A model generated the notes under the pieces. That model worked only from the letters and a program-made list of their open reading frames with translations. It was not told the origin of the DNA and did no database searches. This document shows positions 8,523 through 15,970 of a DNA stretch of 64,000 nucleotides, piece after piece. The DNA is from RGIG3102 sp964525015 (GTDB lineage: Bacteria; Bacillota; Clostridia; Oscillospirales; Ruminococcaceae), in NCBI GenBank assembly GCA_964525015.1, contig CAZGFY010000001.1, forward strand, positions 1-64,000. Reading direction: 5' to 3'. Positions within the stretch are counted from its first letter, which is position 1; the number at the start of each line of letters is the position of its first letter. A program made the position numbers and the translations under genes.

Positions 8523-8766
8523 TACTGACCAAAAAAGTTAGACACGATATTTTGTTTAAAATGTACAAATTTAATAATTAAGACGCTATAAGGGCTTGAT
8601 ATCTGTGTTTGGCAGATATCAAACCTTTAAGTTTTGCCTTAATTCTGTGCTTGTTGTAATAATCAATGTAATCAATTAATTCTAACTTAAAATGTTCTAA
8701 GCTATCAAACTTTTACAAATACAAGAGTTCACTTTTTAAATGACCAAAGAAGTTTTCTATAAAGGG
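8523..8766 (-). mobile_element. IS3-family (IS150-like) remnant: right end and transposase C-terminus
   Basis: The minus strand reads IENFFGHLKSELLYL, stop, KFDSLEHFKLELIDYIDYYN and ends in RYQALIAS with a stop at 8580-8578. This is the C-terminus of an IS3-group OrfB (rve) transposase, with one in-frame TAA at 8715-8713. Beyond the stop, TACTGACCAAAAAAGTTAGA (8523-8542) looks like the terminal inverted repeat of that group. The catalytic core and left end are missing, so it is dead. The inner break with the neighbouring surface-protein fragment is near 8766, give or take a few bases. Confidence 0.75.
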
Positions 8767-9126
8767 ATTTATGCGCATAGTACATTAGAAGTTTCTGGTA
8801 AAGCAACTATAATAACAAACGGAGGAAATAGTGTACTCAATCGTGGTGGATTTGGTATATTCTCTGCTTCTGATGGTTTAAATACAGGCACTTCTGATTC
8901 TGATTTTAGTGGGACTTTAACAGTCATAGCCGGAACAAGTGGAAGTGGCACTGTTTATGCATTTAATTATAATACAACTACAAATTTTGAAGCTGAAATT
9001 AATTATTATACATCTCCAGATGGAACTTCTTGGGCGTTTGAAAATGTAGCAACTAACTTTCCTGAACCTCACAATAATATTTTCGGTCTACATTTTGGAA
9101 TATTAGCACCAACAATAACTCCGTAA
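8767..9126 (+). pseudogene. 5'-truncated surface-protein fragment (beta-helix-like repeats)
   Basis: About 119 codons reading GIYAHSTLEVSGKATIITNG and on to GILAPTITP before a stop. The Gly/Thr/Asn-rich, short beta-strand style resembles the beta-helix part of the large DUF11 surface protein at 17857-22431. It has no signal peptide and no anchor, and upstream it runs straight into the IS3 remnant, whose reverse strand supplies the apparent ATG at 8740. It is read as the 3' stump of a larger gene. A terminator follows, as expected for a real gene end. Confidence 0.6.
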
Positions 9127-9140
9127 TATATATCTATAAA

Positions 9141-9170
9141 AAAAGCCACTAACTCAGTCTAGTGGCTTTT
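9141..9170 (+). terminator. Intrinsic terminator after the surface-protein fragment
   Basis: An 11-bp stem with arms AAAAGCCACTA (9141-9151) and TAGTGGCTTTT (9160-9170) around an 8-nt loop, ending in a T run. It lies 15 bp past the stop codon. Confidence 0.85.
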
Positions 9171-9261
9171 ATACTTGATTGTTTTAGTTATCCGATATCT
9201 AAATTACTATAAAAATTTGTTGTATTAAATTAAATGTAATGTTATAGTAACTTTTACTCCC

Positions 9262-9290
9262 TTGATTTTACTTAATTAATAGTGTATAAT
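9262..9290 (+). promoter_or_regulatory. Promoter of the cobalamin-transport operon
   Basis: -35 TTGATT (9262-9267) and -10 TATAAT (9285-9290) with 17-bp spacing, about 20 bp before the riboswitch. Confidence 0.75.
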
Positions 9291-9310
9291 GCACCTATAA
9301 AAATAATTAT

Positions 9311-9410
9311 ACAAAATAGAAATTTGAGGAAATGGGTTAAAATCCCTACGGTCCCGCCACTGTGAAGTAATTTTTAAATTATATAGTCAGGTCGTCAATT
9401 CTATTTATAA
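9311..9410 (+). ncRNA. Cobalamin riboswitch
   Basis: The conserved B12-box core is present: GAGGAAATGGG, then AAAATCCCTACGGTCCCGCC and CACTGTGA, followed by AGTCAGG. A closing P1 helix pairs AAATAGAA (9314-9321) with TTCTATTT (9399-9406). It precedes a BtuFCD-type importer and is followed by a terminator hairpin, so high adenosylcobalamin should switch the operon off by premature termination (established mechanism for the class). Confidence 0.92.
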
Positions 9411-9455
9411 TACAACTTTACGATGAATGAAGGAGTATAAAGCTCTGTTTGCTTT

Positions 9456-9490
9456 GCACCCTTATTTATTATAAGGGTGCTTATTTTTAT
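9456..9490 (+). terminator. Riboswitch-controlled terminator
   Basis: Stem arms GCACCCTTAT (9456-9465) and ATAAGGGTGC (9471-9480) with a 5-nt loop and a T-rich tail, between riboswitch and first gene. It is the likely expression platform. Confidence 0.8.
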
Positions 9491-9548
9491 ATCTGAACAA
9501 CTACTAAGCTTTAAACAGTAAAGCTTAAAACGAAAGGAATCATTTTAA

Positions 9549-10427
9549 ATGAAAAAACTCTTAAGTCTTATTTTAGCAGCTACATTAGCACTTTCACTTG
9601 TTAGTTGCTCAAGCAACGAAACAACAACCAGCCAAACAACCTCAAATGAAGAAATCAACACTTCTGAAATGAAAATAATAAGCTTTTCTCCATCTGTAAC
9701 AGAAGTTTTATCGGATTTAGGAATAGAAGAAGAATTAGTTGCAGTTGATTTATATGTCGGAGAAGGATATGAAAATCTTCCAGCATTTGATGCTTTCACT
9801 CCTGATATAGAAGCAATCCTAGAACTTGAACCTAATTTAATATTTGTTTCTAGTATGACAGACTTTACTGGAAAAGATTTGTATTCTCCTTTAATAGACG
9901 CTGGTATTGAGGTGATTAGTATTCCTATTTCTTCTTCGATTGAAGCTATTTACACAGATATTCAAACAATTGCTAATACTGTTAATAAATCTAGCGAAGG
10001 CGAAACTTTAATAGCAGAAATGAAAGCAACAATTGAAGAAATTTCAGCTATTGGACAAACTATAACAGATAAAAAAACTGTTTATTTTGAAACATCCTCT
10101 TTATACCCTGCTACATCAGGCACTTATCTTCATGAAATGATTGAAATTATAGGAGCAGAAAACGTATTTGCAGATCAAGAGGGCTGGATAGCAACCACTC
10201 AAGAAGAAGTTATAGCTAGAAATCCAGATGTGTTTTTAACTAGTGATGGATACACACCTGATGTTGTAAACAGTATACTAAATACAGAAGTTTACTCAGA
10301 AATTACTGCAATTATGAATAATGATGTTTATTTTATAAATGCAAATGCAGCAGCAAGACCAAACCACAATATAGTTATCGCTTTAGAAGAAATGGCAGTG
10401 GCAGTTTATGGAGAAATATACCAATAA
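9549..10427 (+). CDS. btuF: Cobalamin ABC transporter substrate-binding lipoprotein (BtuF-like)
   Basis: 292 residues. An N-terminal lipoprotein signal ends in LSLVSC (Cys about 20), followed by a Ser/Thr/Glu-rich linker, so it is tethered outside the membrane. The rest is a class III binding protein (FecB/BtuF fold): KIISFSPSVTEVLSDLGIEEELVAVD at the N-lobe, GIEVISIPISSSIEAIYTDI before the linking helix, and ARPNHNIVIALEEMA at the C-terminus. Cobalamin rather than siderophore is inferred from the riboswitch just upstream. Start set by AAAGGA 11 bp upstream. It overlaps the permease gene by 20 bp. Confidence 0.85.
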   Translation: MKKLLSLILAATLALSLVSCSSNETTTSQTTSNEEINTSEMKIISFSPSVTEVLSDLGIEEELVAVDLYVGEGYENLPAFDAFTPDIEAILELEPNLIFVSSMTDFTGKDLYSPLIDAGIEVISIPISSSIEAIYTDIQTIANTVNKSSEGETLIAEMKATIEEISAIGQTITDKKTVYFETSSLYPATSGTYLHEMIEIIGAENVFADQEGWIATTQEEVIARNPDVFLTSDGYTPDVVNSILNTEVYSEITAIMNNDVYFINANAAARPNHNIVIALEEMAVAVYGEIYQ

Positions 10428-11448
10428 TTATAAGTTTATATTTAGTTTAAGTTTAATAATTAGTATTTTAATAATTCTATTTGGAATTTCATTAGGTAGC
10501 GTATCAGTTAATTTTTCTGATACGCTTTCTGTGATATCCGATGCCTTTTTTAAAACTAATTTTAGTGAAAATGTTTCTTCATTAAATAAAACTATTATAA
10601 TTGGGGTTCGCCTTCCAAGAACTTTACTTGCATTTTTAATTGGTGCTGCAATTTCTATTTGTGGATGTGTATTGCAATCAGTTTTAAAAAATTCGCTTGC
10701 CTCTGCATATAGTCTTGGTGTATCCTCTGCTTCTGGGCTTTTCATAACCTTAGTTATGATTTTTTACACTGGTATTCATACTTATGAATTAATGATAAGT
10801 TCTGGAATACTTGGAGGATTTTTATGTGTATTTTTTGTTTTACTTTTTGCTCAAATAAGCGATAAAAGTCTTTCAACTAATACGGTTGTGTTAGCTGGTA
10901 TGGTGTTTTCCTTATTTTTAAATGCAATTATGACAACTATCGCTAGCCAAAGCCCTGAATTTACAAACAGAATATTTCTTTTTCAATTAGGAAGTTTTGC
11001 ATCAAAAGGATATGATGGAGTTATAATTATGTCGATTATACTTCCTATAATATTCCTTATTTTAATGGCTTTTTCAAATATTTTGGATATATTAAGTTTT
11101 GGTGATAGCGTTGCAAATTCTGTCGGAGTGAATAGCAAAATTTCAAGATGGACTTTGATTTTATTGGTTTCAGCTTTAACAAGCTTTAGCGTTGCCTTTG
11201 CTGGTATTATTGGATTTGTTGATTTAATTGTGCCACACATTGTTAGAAGAATTACCACTGCCAATCACAAAAAAGCTCTGCCACTTAATATTTTAATCGG
11301 TGGTAGTTTTATGGTTTTTTGTGATATAATTGCCCGAACTATCCTATCCCCTAGCGAAATTCCAGTTGGCTCTATTACAGCACTAATTGGAGCACCTTTC
11401 TTTATATTTGTCTACCTTTCAAAGAAAAAGGAGGCATATAATGATTAA
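10408..11448 (+). CDS. btuC: Cobalamin ABC transporter permease (FecCD/BtuC family)
   Basis: 346 residues with about ten transmembrane segments, typical FecCD. Signature stretches are RLPRTLLAFLIGAAISICGCVLQS (about 70-95), GSFASKGYDGV and, near the C-terminus, AFAGIIGFVDLIVPHIVRRI (the ATPase-contact loop) and PSEIPVGSITALIGAPFFIFVYL. The ATG at 10408 lies inside btuF, giving a 20-bp overlap and probable translational coupling; its ribosome site is weak. The stop overlaps the ATPase start by 8 bp. Expected to dimerise to form the cobalamin channel. Confidence 0.85.
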   Translation: MEKYTNNYKFIFSLSLIISILIILFGISLGSVSVNFSDTLSVISDAFFKTNFSENVSSLNKTIIIGVRLPRTLLAFLIGAAISICGCVLQSVLKNSLASAYSLGVSSASGLFITLVMIFYTGIHTYELMISSGILGGFLCVFFVLLFAQISDKSLSTNTVVLAGMVFSLFLNAIMTTIASQSPEFTNRIFLFQLGSFASKGYDGVIIMSIILPIIFLILMAFSNILDILSFGDSVANSVGVNSKISRWTLILLVSALTSFSVAFAGIIGFVDLIVPHIVRRITTANHKKALPLNILIGGSFMVFCDIIARTILSPSEIPVGSITALIGAPFFIFVYLSKKKEAYND

Positions 11449-12202
11449 AGCTCGAAATATAGTTTGTGGATATGATAATTCCGTTGTTCTTAATAATGTA
11501 TCTTTTGATATTAAAAAAAATAAAATTATTAGTATTTTAGGTCAAAATGGATGTGGAAAAAGCACTTTATTAAAAGTGTTATCGAATCAAATAAAATACA
11601 CTGGTACTGTTTTTATACATGATATAAACCTTAAAAATATTTCGCATAAAAAACGTGGCCAAACTGTTGGTCTAGTTGTGCAAAATTCAGTAAGTGAATT
11701 CCCATACACTGTTTTTGAAACTGTTTTAATGGGAAGATTTTCATATAAAGAGAATAGCATTTTATCTCAATACAAAAAAACTGACTATAATAAAGTAGAT
11801 GAGGTTTTGCATATGCTTGATTTATATCATTTAAAAAATCGTTTAATTAACTCTTTATCTCAAGGACAACTCCAAAGGGTATTTTTAGCTAGAGTTTTTG
11901 CTCAAGATCCAAAGATTATTTTATTAGATGAGGCTGTAAATCATCTTGATTTAAAATATCAAATCGAAACAATGCAGTTTATTAAAAAATGGGTAGAAAA
12001 TGGCGATAGATATGTTATATCTGTTTTACACGATGTTAATTTAGCATTTAATTATAGCGATGAAATCATATTAATGAAAGATAAAAATATACTTTTACAT
12101 AAAGATATTATAAATTTTCCAAAAGAAACTTTAAACGAAGTATATAATACAGATATTCTCCCCTACCTTAAAAAAAGTGCAAAAATATGGCTAAATAATT
12201 AA
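11441..12202 (+). CDS. btuD: Cobalamin ABC transporter ATPase (BtuD/FecE family)
   Basis: 253 residues from the ATG at 11441, chosen because AAGGAGG lies 7 bp upstream (the frame stays open to 11387). Walker A GQNGCGKST (about 36-44), signature LSQGQLQR, Walker B KIILLDEAVNHLD and the switch His in VLHDVN are all present. It is the last gene of the riboswitch operon and is followed by a strong terminator. The D-loop has Asn-His-Leu-Asp in place of the usual Ser-Ala-Leu-Asp, a minor oddity. Confidence 0.88.
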   Translation: MIKARNIVCGYDNSVVLNNVSFDIKKNKIISILGQNGCGKSTLLKVLSNQIKYTGTVFIHDINLKNISHKKRGQTVGLVVQNSVSEFPYTVFETVLMGRFSYKENSILSQYKKTDYNKVDEVLHMLDLYHLKNRLINSLSQGQLQRVFLARVFAQDPKIILLDEAVNHLDLKYQIETMQFIKKWVENGDRYVISVLHDVNLAFNYSDEIILMKDKNILLHKDIINFPKETLNEVYNTDILPYLKKSAKIWLNN

Positions 12203-12214
12203 AAGTCTATAAAT

Positions 12215-12260
12215 AAAGTCAATATTAAATCAAGAATTTTTGATTTGGTATTGACTTTTT
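12215..12260 (+). terminator. Terminator of the btuFCD operon
   Basis: A long hairpin. The outer stem pairs AAAGTCAATA (12215-12224) with TATTGACTTT (12249-12258); the inner stem pairs AAATCAA (12227-12233) with TTGATTT (12240-12246); T run follows. The right arm also contains the -35 box of the next promoter. Confidence 0.8.
12227..12246. promoter_or_regulatory. ArsR-type operator candidate, upstream copy
   Basis: Perfect 20-bp palindrome AAATCAAGAATTTTTGATTT, just upstream of the -35 box of the acr3 promoter and inside the btu terminator. It differs only in its centre from a second copy at 12286-12305. Confidence 0.5.
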
Positions 12261-12279
12261 AATTTTAATATACTATAAT
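12251..12279 (+). promoter_or_regulatory. acr3 promoter
   Basis: -35 TTGACT (12251-12256) and -10 TATAAT (12274-12279) with 17-bp spacing. The -35 is embedded in the terminator arm of the preceding operon. Confidence 0.75.
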
Positions 12280-12285
12280 CAAATC

Positions 12286-12305
12286 AAATCAAATATTTTT
12301 GATTT
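12286..12305. promoter_or_regulatory. ArsR-type operator candidate, downstream copy
   Basis: 20-bp near-palindrome AAATCAAATATTTTTGATTT covering the transcription start region. The AATCAAA half-site resembles known ArsR operators of Bacillota (established knowledge). Further extra ATCAA copies directly precede it (12279-12290). Confidence 0.6.
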
Positions 12306-12407
12306 AAAGCTGTTTAATAACAGCTTCTATTTCAAACCTATATATCAAAAAAAGTTGGTTTGAAAATTTCATTACAACACATAATATGAATATAAGGAGA
12401 ATTTATT

Positions 12408-13460
12408 ATGAAAAAAAGCAAAAATCAAGGAATAGGTTTCTTTGAAAAATATTTAACAGTTTGGGTGGCGCTTTGTATGGTTATCGGTGTTTTAATTGGA
12501 AAGTTCATCCCTGCTATACCAGATTTTTTAAATAAATTTGAATACGCCAATGTGTCTATCCCTATTGCAATTTTAATTTGGCTTATGATATATCCAATGA
12601 TGCTTAAAGTCGATTTTCAAAGCATTAAAAATGTTGGTAAAAATCCAAAGGGATTATTTGTTACTTGGGTTACAAACTGGCTAATAAAACCTTTTACTAT
12701 GTTCGCTATTGCTTGGGTGTTTTTCTTTGTTGTTTTTAAAAACTTTATAACACCAGAGCTTGCAACAGACTATCTTGCTGGTGCTGTTTTACTAGGAGCT
12801 GCACCTTGTACTGCAATGGTTTTTGTTTGGAGTCATTTAACTAAAGGAAATGCGGCATATACAGTTGTTCAAGTTGCAACAAATGATTTAATAATTTTAA
12901 TTGCATTCACTCCGATTGTTGCATTTTTACTTGGAGTTTCTGGAGTTAGTGTTCCTTGGGACACATTAATTCTATCCGTTGTTTTATTTGTTGTTATCCC
13001 ATTATTCGGTGGTATTCTAACAAGAAATCATATAACAAAAACAAAGGGATTAGATTATTTTGAAAATAAGTTTATTCCTAAATTCTCAAATGTTACAATT
13101 ATAGGATTATTACTAACGCTAACTTTAATCTTCTCTTTCCAAGGTGACGTTATTTTAGAAAATCCAACTCATATTCTTATGATTGCAATACCTTTAATTG
13201 TCCAAACTTTTCTAATCTTTTTTATTGCATATCTTGCTTCAAAAGCTTTAAAACTTCCACATGATGTTGCAGCACCAGCTGGAATGATAGGTGCCTCAAA
13301 TTTCTTTGAACTTGCAGTTGCAGTTGCTATTGCCTTATTTGGAACAGATAGCCCTGTTGCACTAGCTACCATAGTTGGCGTATTAGTTGAAGTTCCAGTT
13401 ATGCTAATTCTAGTGAAAATCGCAAACAGCACAAAACATTGGTTTAAAAAATCAGCTTAA
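12408..13460 (+). CDS. acr3: ACR3-family arsenite efflux permease
   Basis: 350 residues with ten predicted transmembrane segments, typical Acr3. Family marks: IPIAILIWLMIYPMMLKVDF (about 50-70), GAVLLGAAPCTAMVFVWSHL with the key conserved Cys near residue 129, AAYTVVQVATNDLIIL, and APAGMIGASNFFELAVAVAI near the C-terminus. It exports arsenite (and perhaps antimonite) using the proton motive force. No arsR or arsC is adjacent, but the promoter carries two ArsR-like palindromes, so a regulator elsewhere is implied. Ribosome site AAGGAGAA precedes the ATG. An own terminator follows. Confidence 0.93.
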   Translation: MKKSKNQGIGFFEKYLTVWVALCMVIGVLIGKFIPAIPDFLNKFEYANVSIPIAILIWLMIYPMMLKVDFQSIKNVGKNPKGLFVTWVTNWLIKPFTMFAIAWVFFFVVFKNFITPELATDYLAGAVLLGAAPCTAMVFVWSHLTKGNAAYTVVQVATNDLIILIAFTPIVAFLLGVSGVSVPWDTLILSVVLFVVIPLFGGILTRNHITKTKGLDYFENKFIPKFSNVTIIGLLLTLTLIFSFQGDVILENPTHILMIAIPLIVQTFLIFFIAYLASKALKLPHDVAAPAGMIGASNFFELAVAVAIALFGTDSPVALATIVGVLVEVPVMLILVKIANSTKHWFKKSA

Positions 13461-13502
13461 GTAATAATCTGTTAAGCTAAAATACTTTACAACAAAAAAA
13501 AC

Positions 13503-13534
13503 AGCAGACATTTATATATTGTCTGCTATTTTTA
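13503..13534 (+). terminator. acr3 terminator
   Basis: Stem arms AGCAGACA (13503-13510) and TGTCTGCT (13520-13527), 9-nt AT loop, followed by ATTTTTAT. The preceding A-run lets it serve the convergent gene as well. Confidence 0.8.
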
Positions 13535-13554
13535 TAGTTAGTCATTTTTCATAT

Positions 13555-14469
13555 TTAAAAGAGTTTTTTAATCTCTAAAATCCAAACAAGAACAGTGAAT
13601 ATATTTACAATAGCTATTAGACACATAGGCACTATTTTATAAAAGCTCTTTTTTGCTTTATCCTCTCCAGTACGCTCTATAACATCTGCTGGGATTTCTC
13701 CTGATATACCTAATACAAAGCAAATTTTTCTAAATAATAAGAAAAATTTAAAAAAAGATAAATCATTTGTATCTGAAAACATAGTTTTATAACCTATATA
13801 CGCCCTAATATAAACAAAAATAGCATATGCTAAAAATATAAATGATATAGTAATATTACTTATCTCTACCTTACTTTCAAAAAAGAATAACATCACACCC
13901 AGAAATATTATTGGCTCAAAAAAAGCAAAAAAATAAGGTAATGTGAAATATCGCTTTATATATTTTATATCAGCATTTTCATTTTTCATACTAACAGGAG
14001 AATTATCAATACTTGTTAATTTAATAATCTGCCTAGTTTTTCTAAGTCCATAATATGATATATTTACAGCCTTCTTTTTTAATAATAGATTAGTATCCTT
14101 AGCCGAAAAGCACACACCTTTTTTCTTTTTAATATCTTTAAAAAAACAAGGAAATGAATTACCGTGTTTTTCTATATTAAAAATTGGGGGAAACTCAATT
14201 TTACAGCTATATTTTTCTATATCATTGATAAATACATCAAGAAATATGGTGATAATATTCTTTAAAAAAATAATTGAAATTAGCACTGGTATAATACTAG
14301 AAATATAAATGAACACACTCGGAGTATCGGATATGTAATTTGTAAAAATAGTTGTAACTGCAACGAAAATAAAGAATATTGAGCTGATTAATGATGCTAT
14401 AATATTTCCAAATATAAAATTAAAGGGCAAGCTTTTAATTATTTCTATTTTTTTAAATTTCATATCCAT
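13555..14469 (-). CDS. Unrecognised membrane protein, 304 aa
   Basis: Not recognised. Hydrophobic segments lie near residues 15-45, 50-75, 172-198, 203-226 and 283-302. A cytoplasmic-looking central stretch (about 80-170) is rich in Lys and contains CFFKDIKKKKGVCFSAKD and SYYGLRKTRQIIKLTS. The ATG at 14469 follows AAGGAATT; a second ATG two codons later is equally plausible. It follows the 389-residue membrane protein gene by 30 bp, so the two are probably co-expressed. No enzymatic motif was seen. Confidence 0.6.
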   Translation of the reverse strand: MDMKFKKIEIIKSLPFNFIFGNIIASLISSIFFIFVAVTTIFTNYISDTPSVFIYISSIIPVLISIIFLKNIITIFLDVFINDIEKYSCKIEFPPIFNIEKHGNSFPCFFKDIKKKKGVCFSAKDTNLLLKKKAVNISYYGLRKTRQIIKLTSIDNSPVSMKNENADIKYIKRYFTLPYFFAFFEPIIFLGVMLFFFESKVEISNITISFIFLAYAIFVYIRAYIGYKTMFSDTNDLSFFKFFLLFRKICFVLGISGEIPADVIERTGEDKAKKSFYKIVPMCLIAIVNIFTVLVWILEIKKLF

Positions 14470-14502
14470 AATTCCTTTTTTCTTATATTTCTGCTCAAAC
14501 TA

Positions 14503-15672
14503 TCATTTTCTTCTCTCTAAAATCATATACCCTTCATATTTCATAGCCTCTTTTGAGAAAAGTACAAGCTTTTTAATTATATGAGAATGCATTAATCCTT
14601 CTTGCACTAAAATTTGTTTGCAGTAATTATAATCTATCTCTAAATTTTTTATAGTATTTAAATGATATATATCAACATTTCTATAATCTTCTCTATAATT
14701 TTTAAAAGCTCTATAATTCCAATTTTCTCTATTTATTAGATTTCTTGGCGAAGCTATAAAATTTGTGTTTCGATTAAAATCTTTAATTAAATAAACTGGC
14801 AATGGAACAAAAACAGATACTGCTTTTGCTAGAAAGTTTTTCTTTTGATGCTCTTCATCATTGCTAACTACTTCTTTATAAAATCTACTTAATAATTTAC
14901 TTGTATTTTTAGTATCTATATTTAATTCTTCTAAGCCATATAAATCATAGTGGATATTTTCATAGGTTTGTAAATATCCAAAGTTTGAGCTTTTATTATT
15001 ATTTCGATTATTAGATGTGCTTTGTTTACTATTATTTACTATTTTGCCAGCCGTGAATGGGACTATTGCGATTGTTAAGAAAAGTGGAGCAAAATATAAA
15101 TACATACTATCTGAAGCAAAAGCTGAAATTGGCAGTATAGATATAGCTGAAACCATCAAAAGTTTCACTTCTGTGGGGCTTAAATATTCTTTCATCTCTT
15201 TATAAAGCATAGCCATATAAAAAATTAATCCTAAAGAAAACATAATTGGAAAATAAATCATTGGGTTCCCATATGCATTAAATGCTATAAGTGTGAAGAT
15301 AGATAATGGAGCAGTTAGCGTTATAAGGACAACTATTGAAACTTTTCGCTTAACTTCATTTGAGCTTTTTGATACTACTTCCCTTTTTATTGTAGACTCT
15401 TCTTTATTTCCTATAAATTTATATGATAACGCCCCAACTGTAAAAAAGTAGATAAAAAGCATAGCTCCTAATACTATTATAAAATTTAAAGCATCAGTAT
15501 CAAATAGTGTACTAACAAACGTATATATAATCCCTGAAAAAATAAGCCATATAATAAGTGGAACTATTGGCCAAAGCTTTAAATTTTTGCCACAAACCAA
15601 AATCTGAATAAAGGTGCCTATTACCATTGTCCCTAATAATATATATCCACCAATTAAAAGTAAAACTCCCAT
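14503..15672 (-). CDS. Unrecognised membrane protein with C-terminal soluble domain, 389 aa
   Basis: Not recognised. The N-terminal half has about seven hydrophobic segments (about 3-25, 32-53, 62-86, 112-133, 138-158, 172-190, 193-212). An Asn/Ser-rich linker (NNSKQSTSNNRNNNKSSN, about 213-231) leads to a soluble domain of some 155 residues rich in Tyr, Asn and Lys. The start follows AAAGGAGT. The gene heads a two-gene minus-strand unit. The architecture (membrane bundle plus cytoplasmic domain) suggests sensing or envelope scaffolding, but no function can be assigned. Confidence 0.6.
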   Translation of the reverse strand: MGVLLLIGGYILLGTMVIGTFIQILVCGKNLKLWPIVPLIIWLIFSGIIYTFVSTLFDTDALNFIIVLGAMLFIYFFTVGALSYKFIGNKEESTIKREVVSKSSNEVKRKVSIVVLITLTAPLSIFTLIAFNAYGNPMIYFPIMFSLGLIFYMAMLYKEMKEYLSPTEVKLLMVSAISILPISAFASDSMYLYFAPLFLTIAIVPFTAGKIVNNSKQSTSNNRNNNKSSNFGYLQTYENIHYDLYGLEELNIDTKNTSKLLSRFYKEVVSNDEEHQKKNFLAKAVSVFVPLPVYLIKDFNRNTNFIASPRNLINRENWNYRAFKNYREDYRNVDIYHLNTIKNLEIDYNYCKQILVQEGLMHSHIIKKLVLFSKEAMKYEGYMILERRK

Positions 15673-15970
15673 ACATACTCCTTTATTAAAAAACTTTTAT
15701 TATTATATCAAAATTAAATTTTAAAATCAACTCACCATAAAATTCTTTTGGTTATTTCACCTAAAATAAGCGTTATATTTCTATGTTTCAATGATTGAAT
15801 TTTAATTAATAAAGTATTACAATTATATTAACGTATATATAAGTTGCATAAAATATGTGCTTATATATTTAATTTTGTTAATTATATTTAACATAAGCCG
15901 TAAGTGTTTTTATAATTAACGCTATTAAAATTTAATATTATTTTACGGCAGAAATCGGAGAATTAAGTTA
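15673..15970. other. AT-rich divergent intergenic region
   Basis: About 300 bp between the divergent membrane-protein and hydrolase genes. No RNA or clear promoter pair was identified. One 20-bp string, CCTAAAATAAGCGTTATATT (15760-15779), recurs exactly inside the phosphoesterase gene near 25957-25976. The hydrolase ribosome site (CGGAGAA) closes the region. Confidence 0.35.

Noticed and set aside
8740..9126. A complete 128-residue gene starting at 8740
   Set aside because: The first eight or nine codons are the antisense of the IS3 transposase relic and no ribosome site precedes the ATG. It is better read as a truncated stump.
9549..12202. Siderophore (Fec/Fhu) assignment for the importer
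   Set aside because: The cobalamin riboswitch directly upstream makes a corrinoid substrate more likely than a siderophore.
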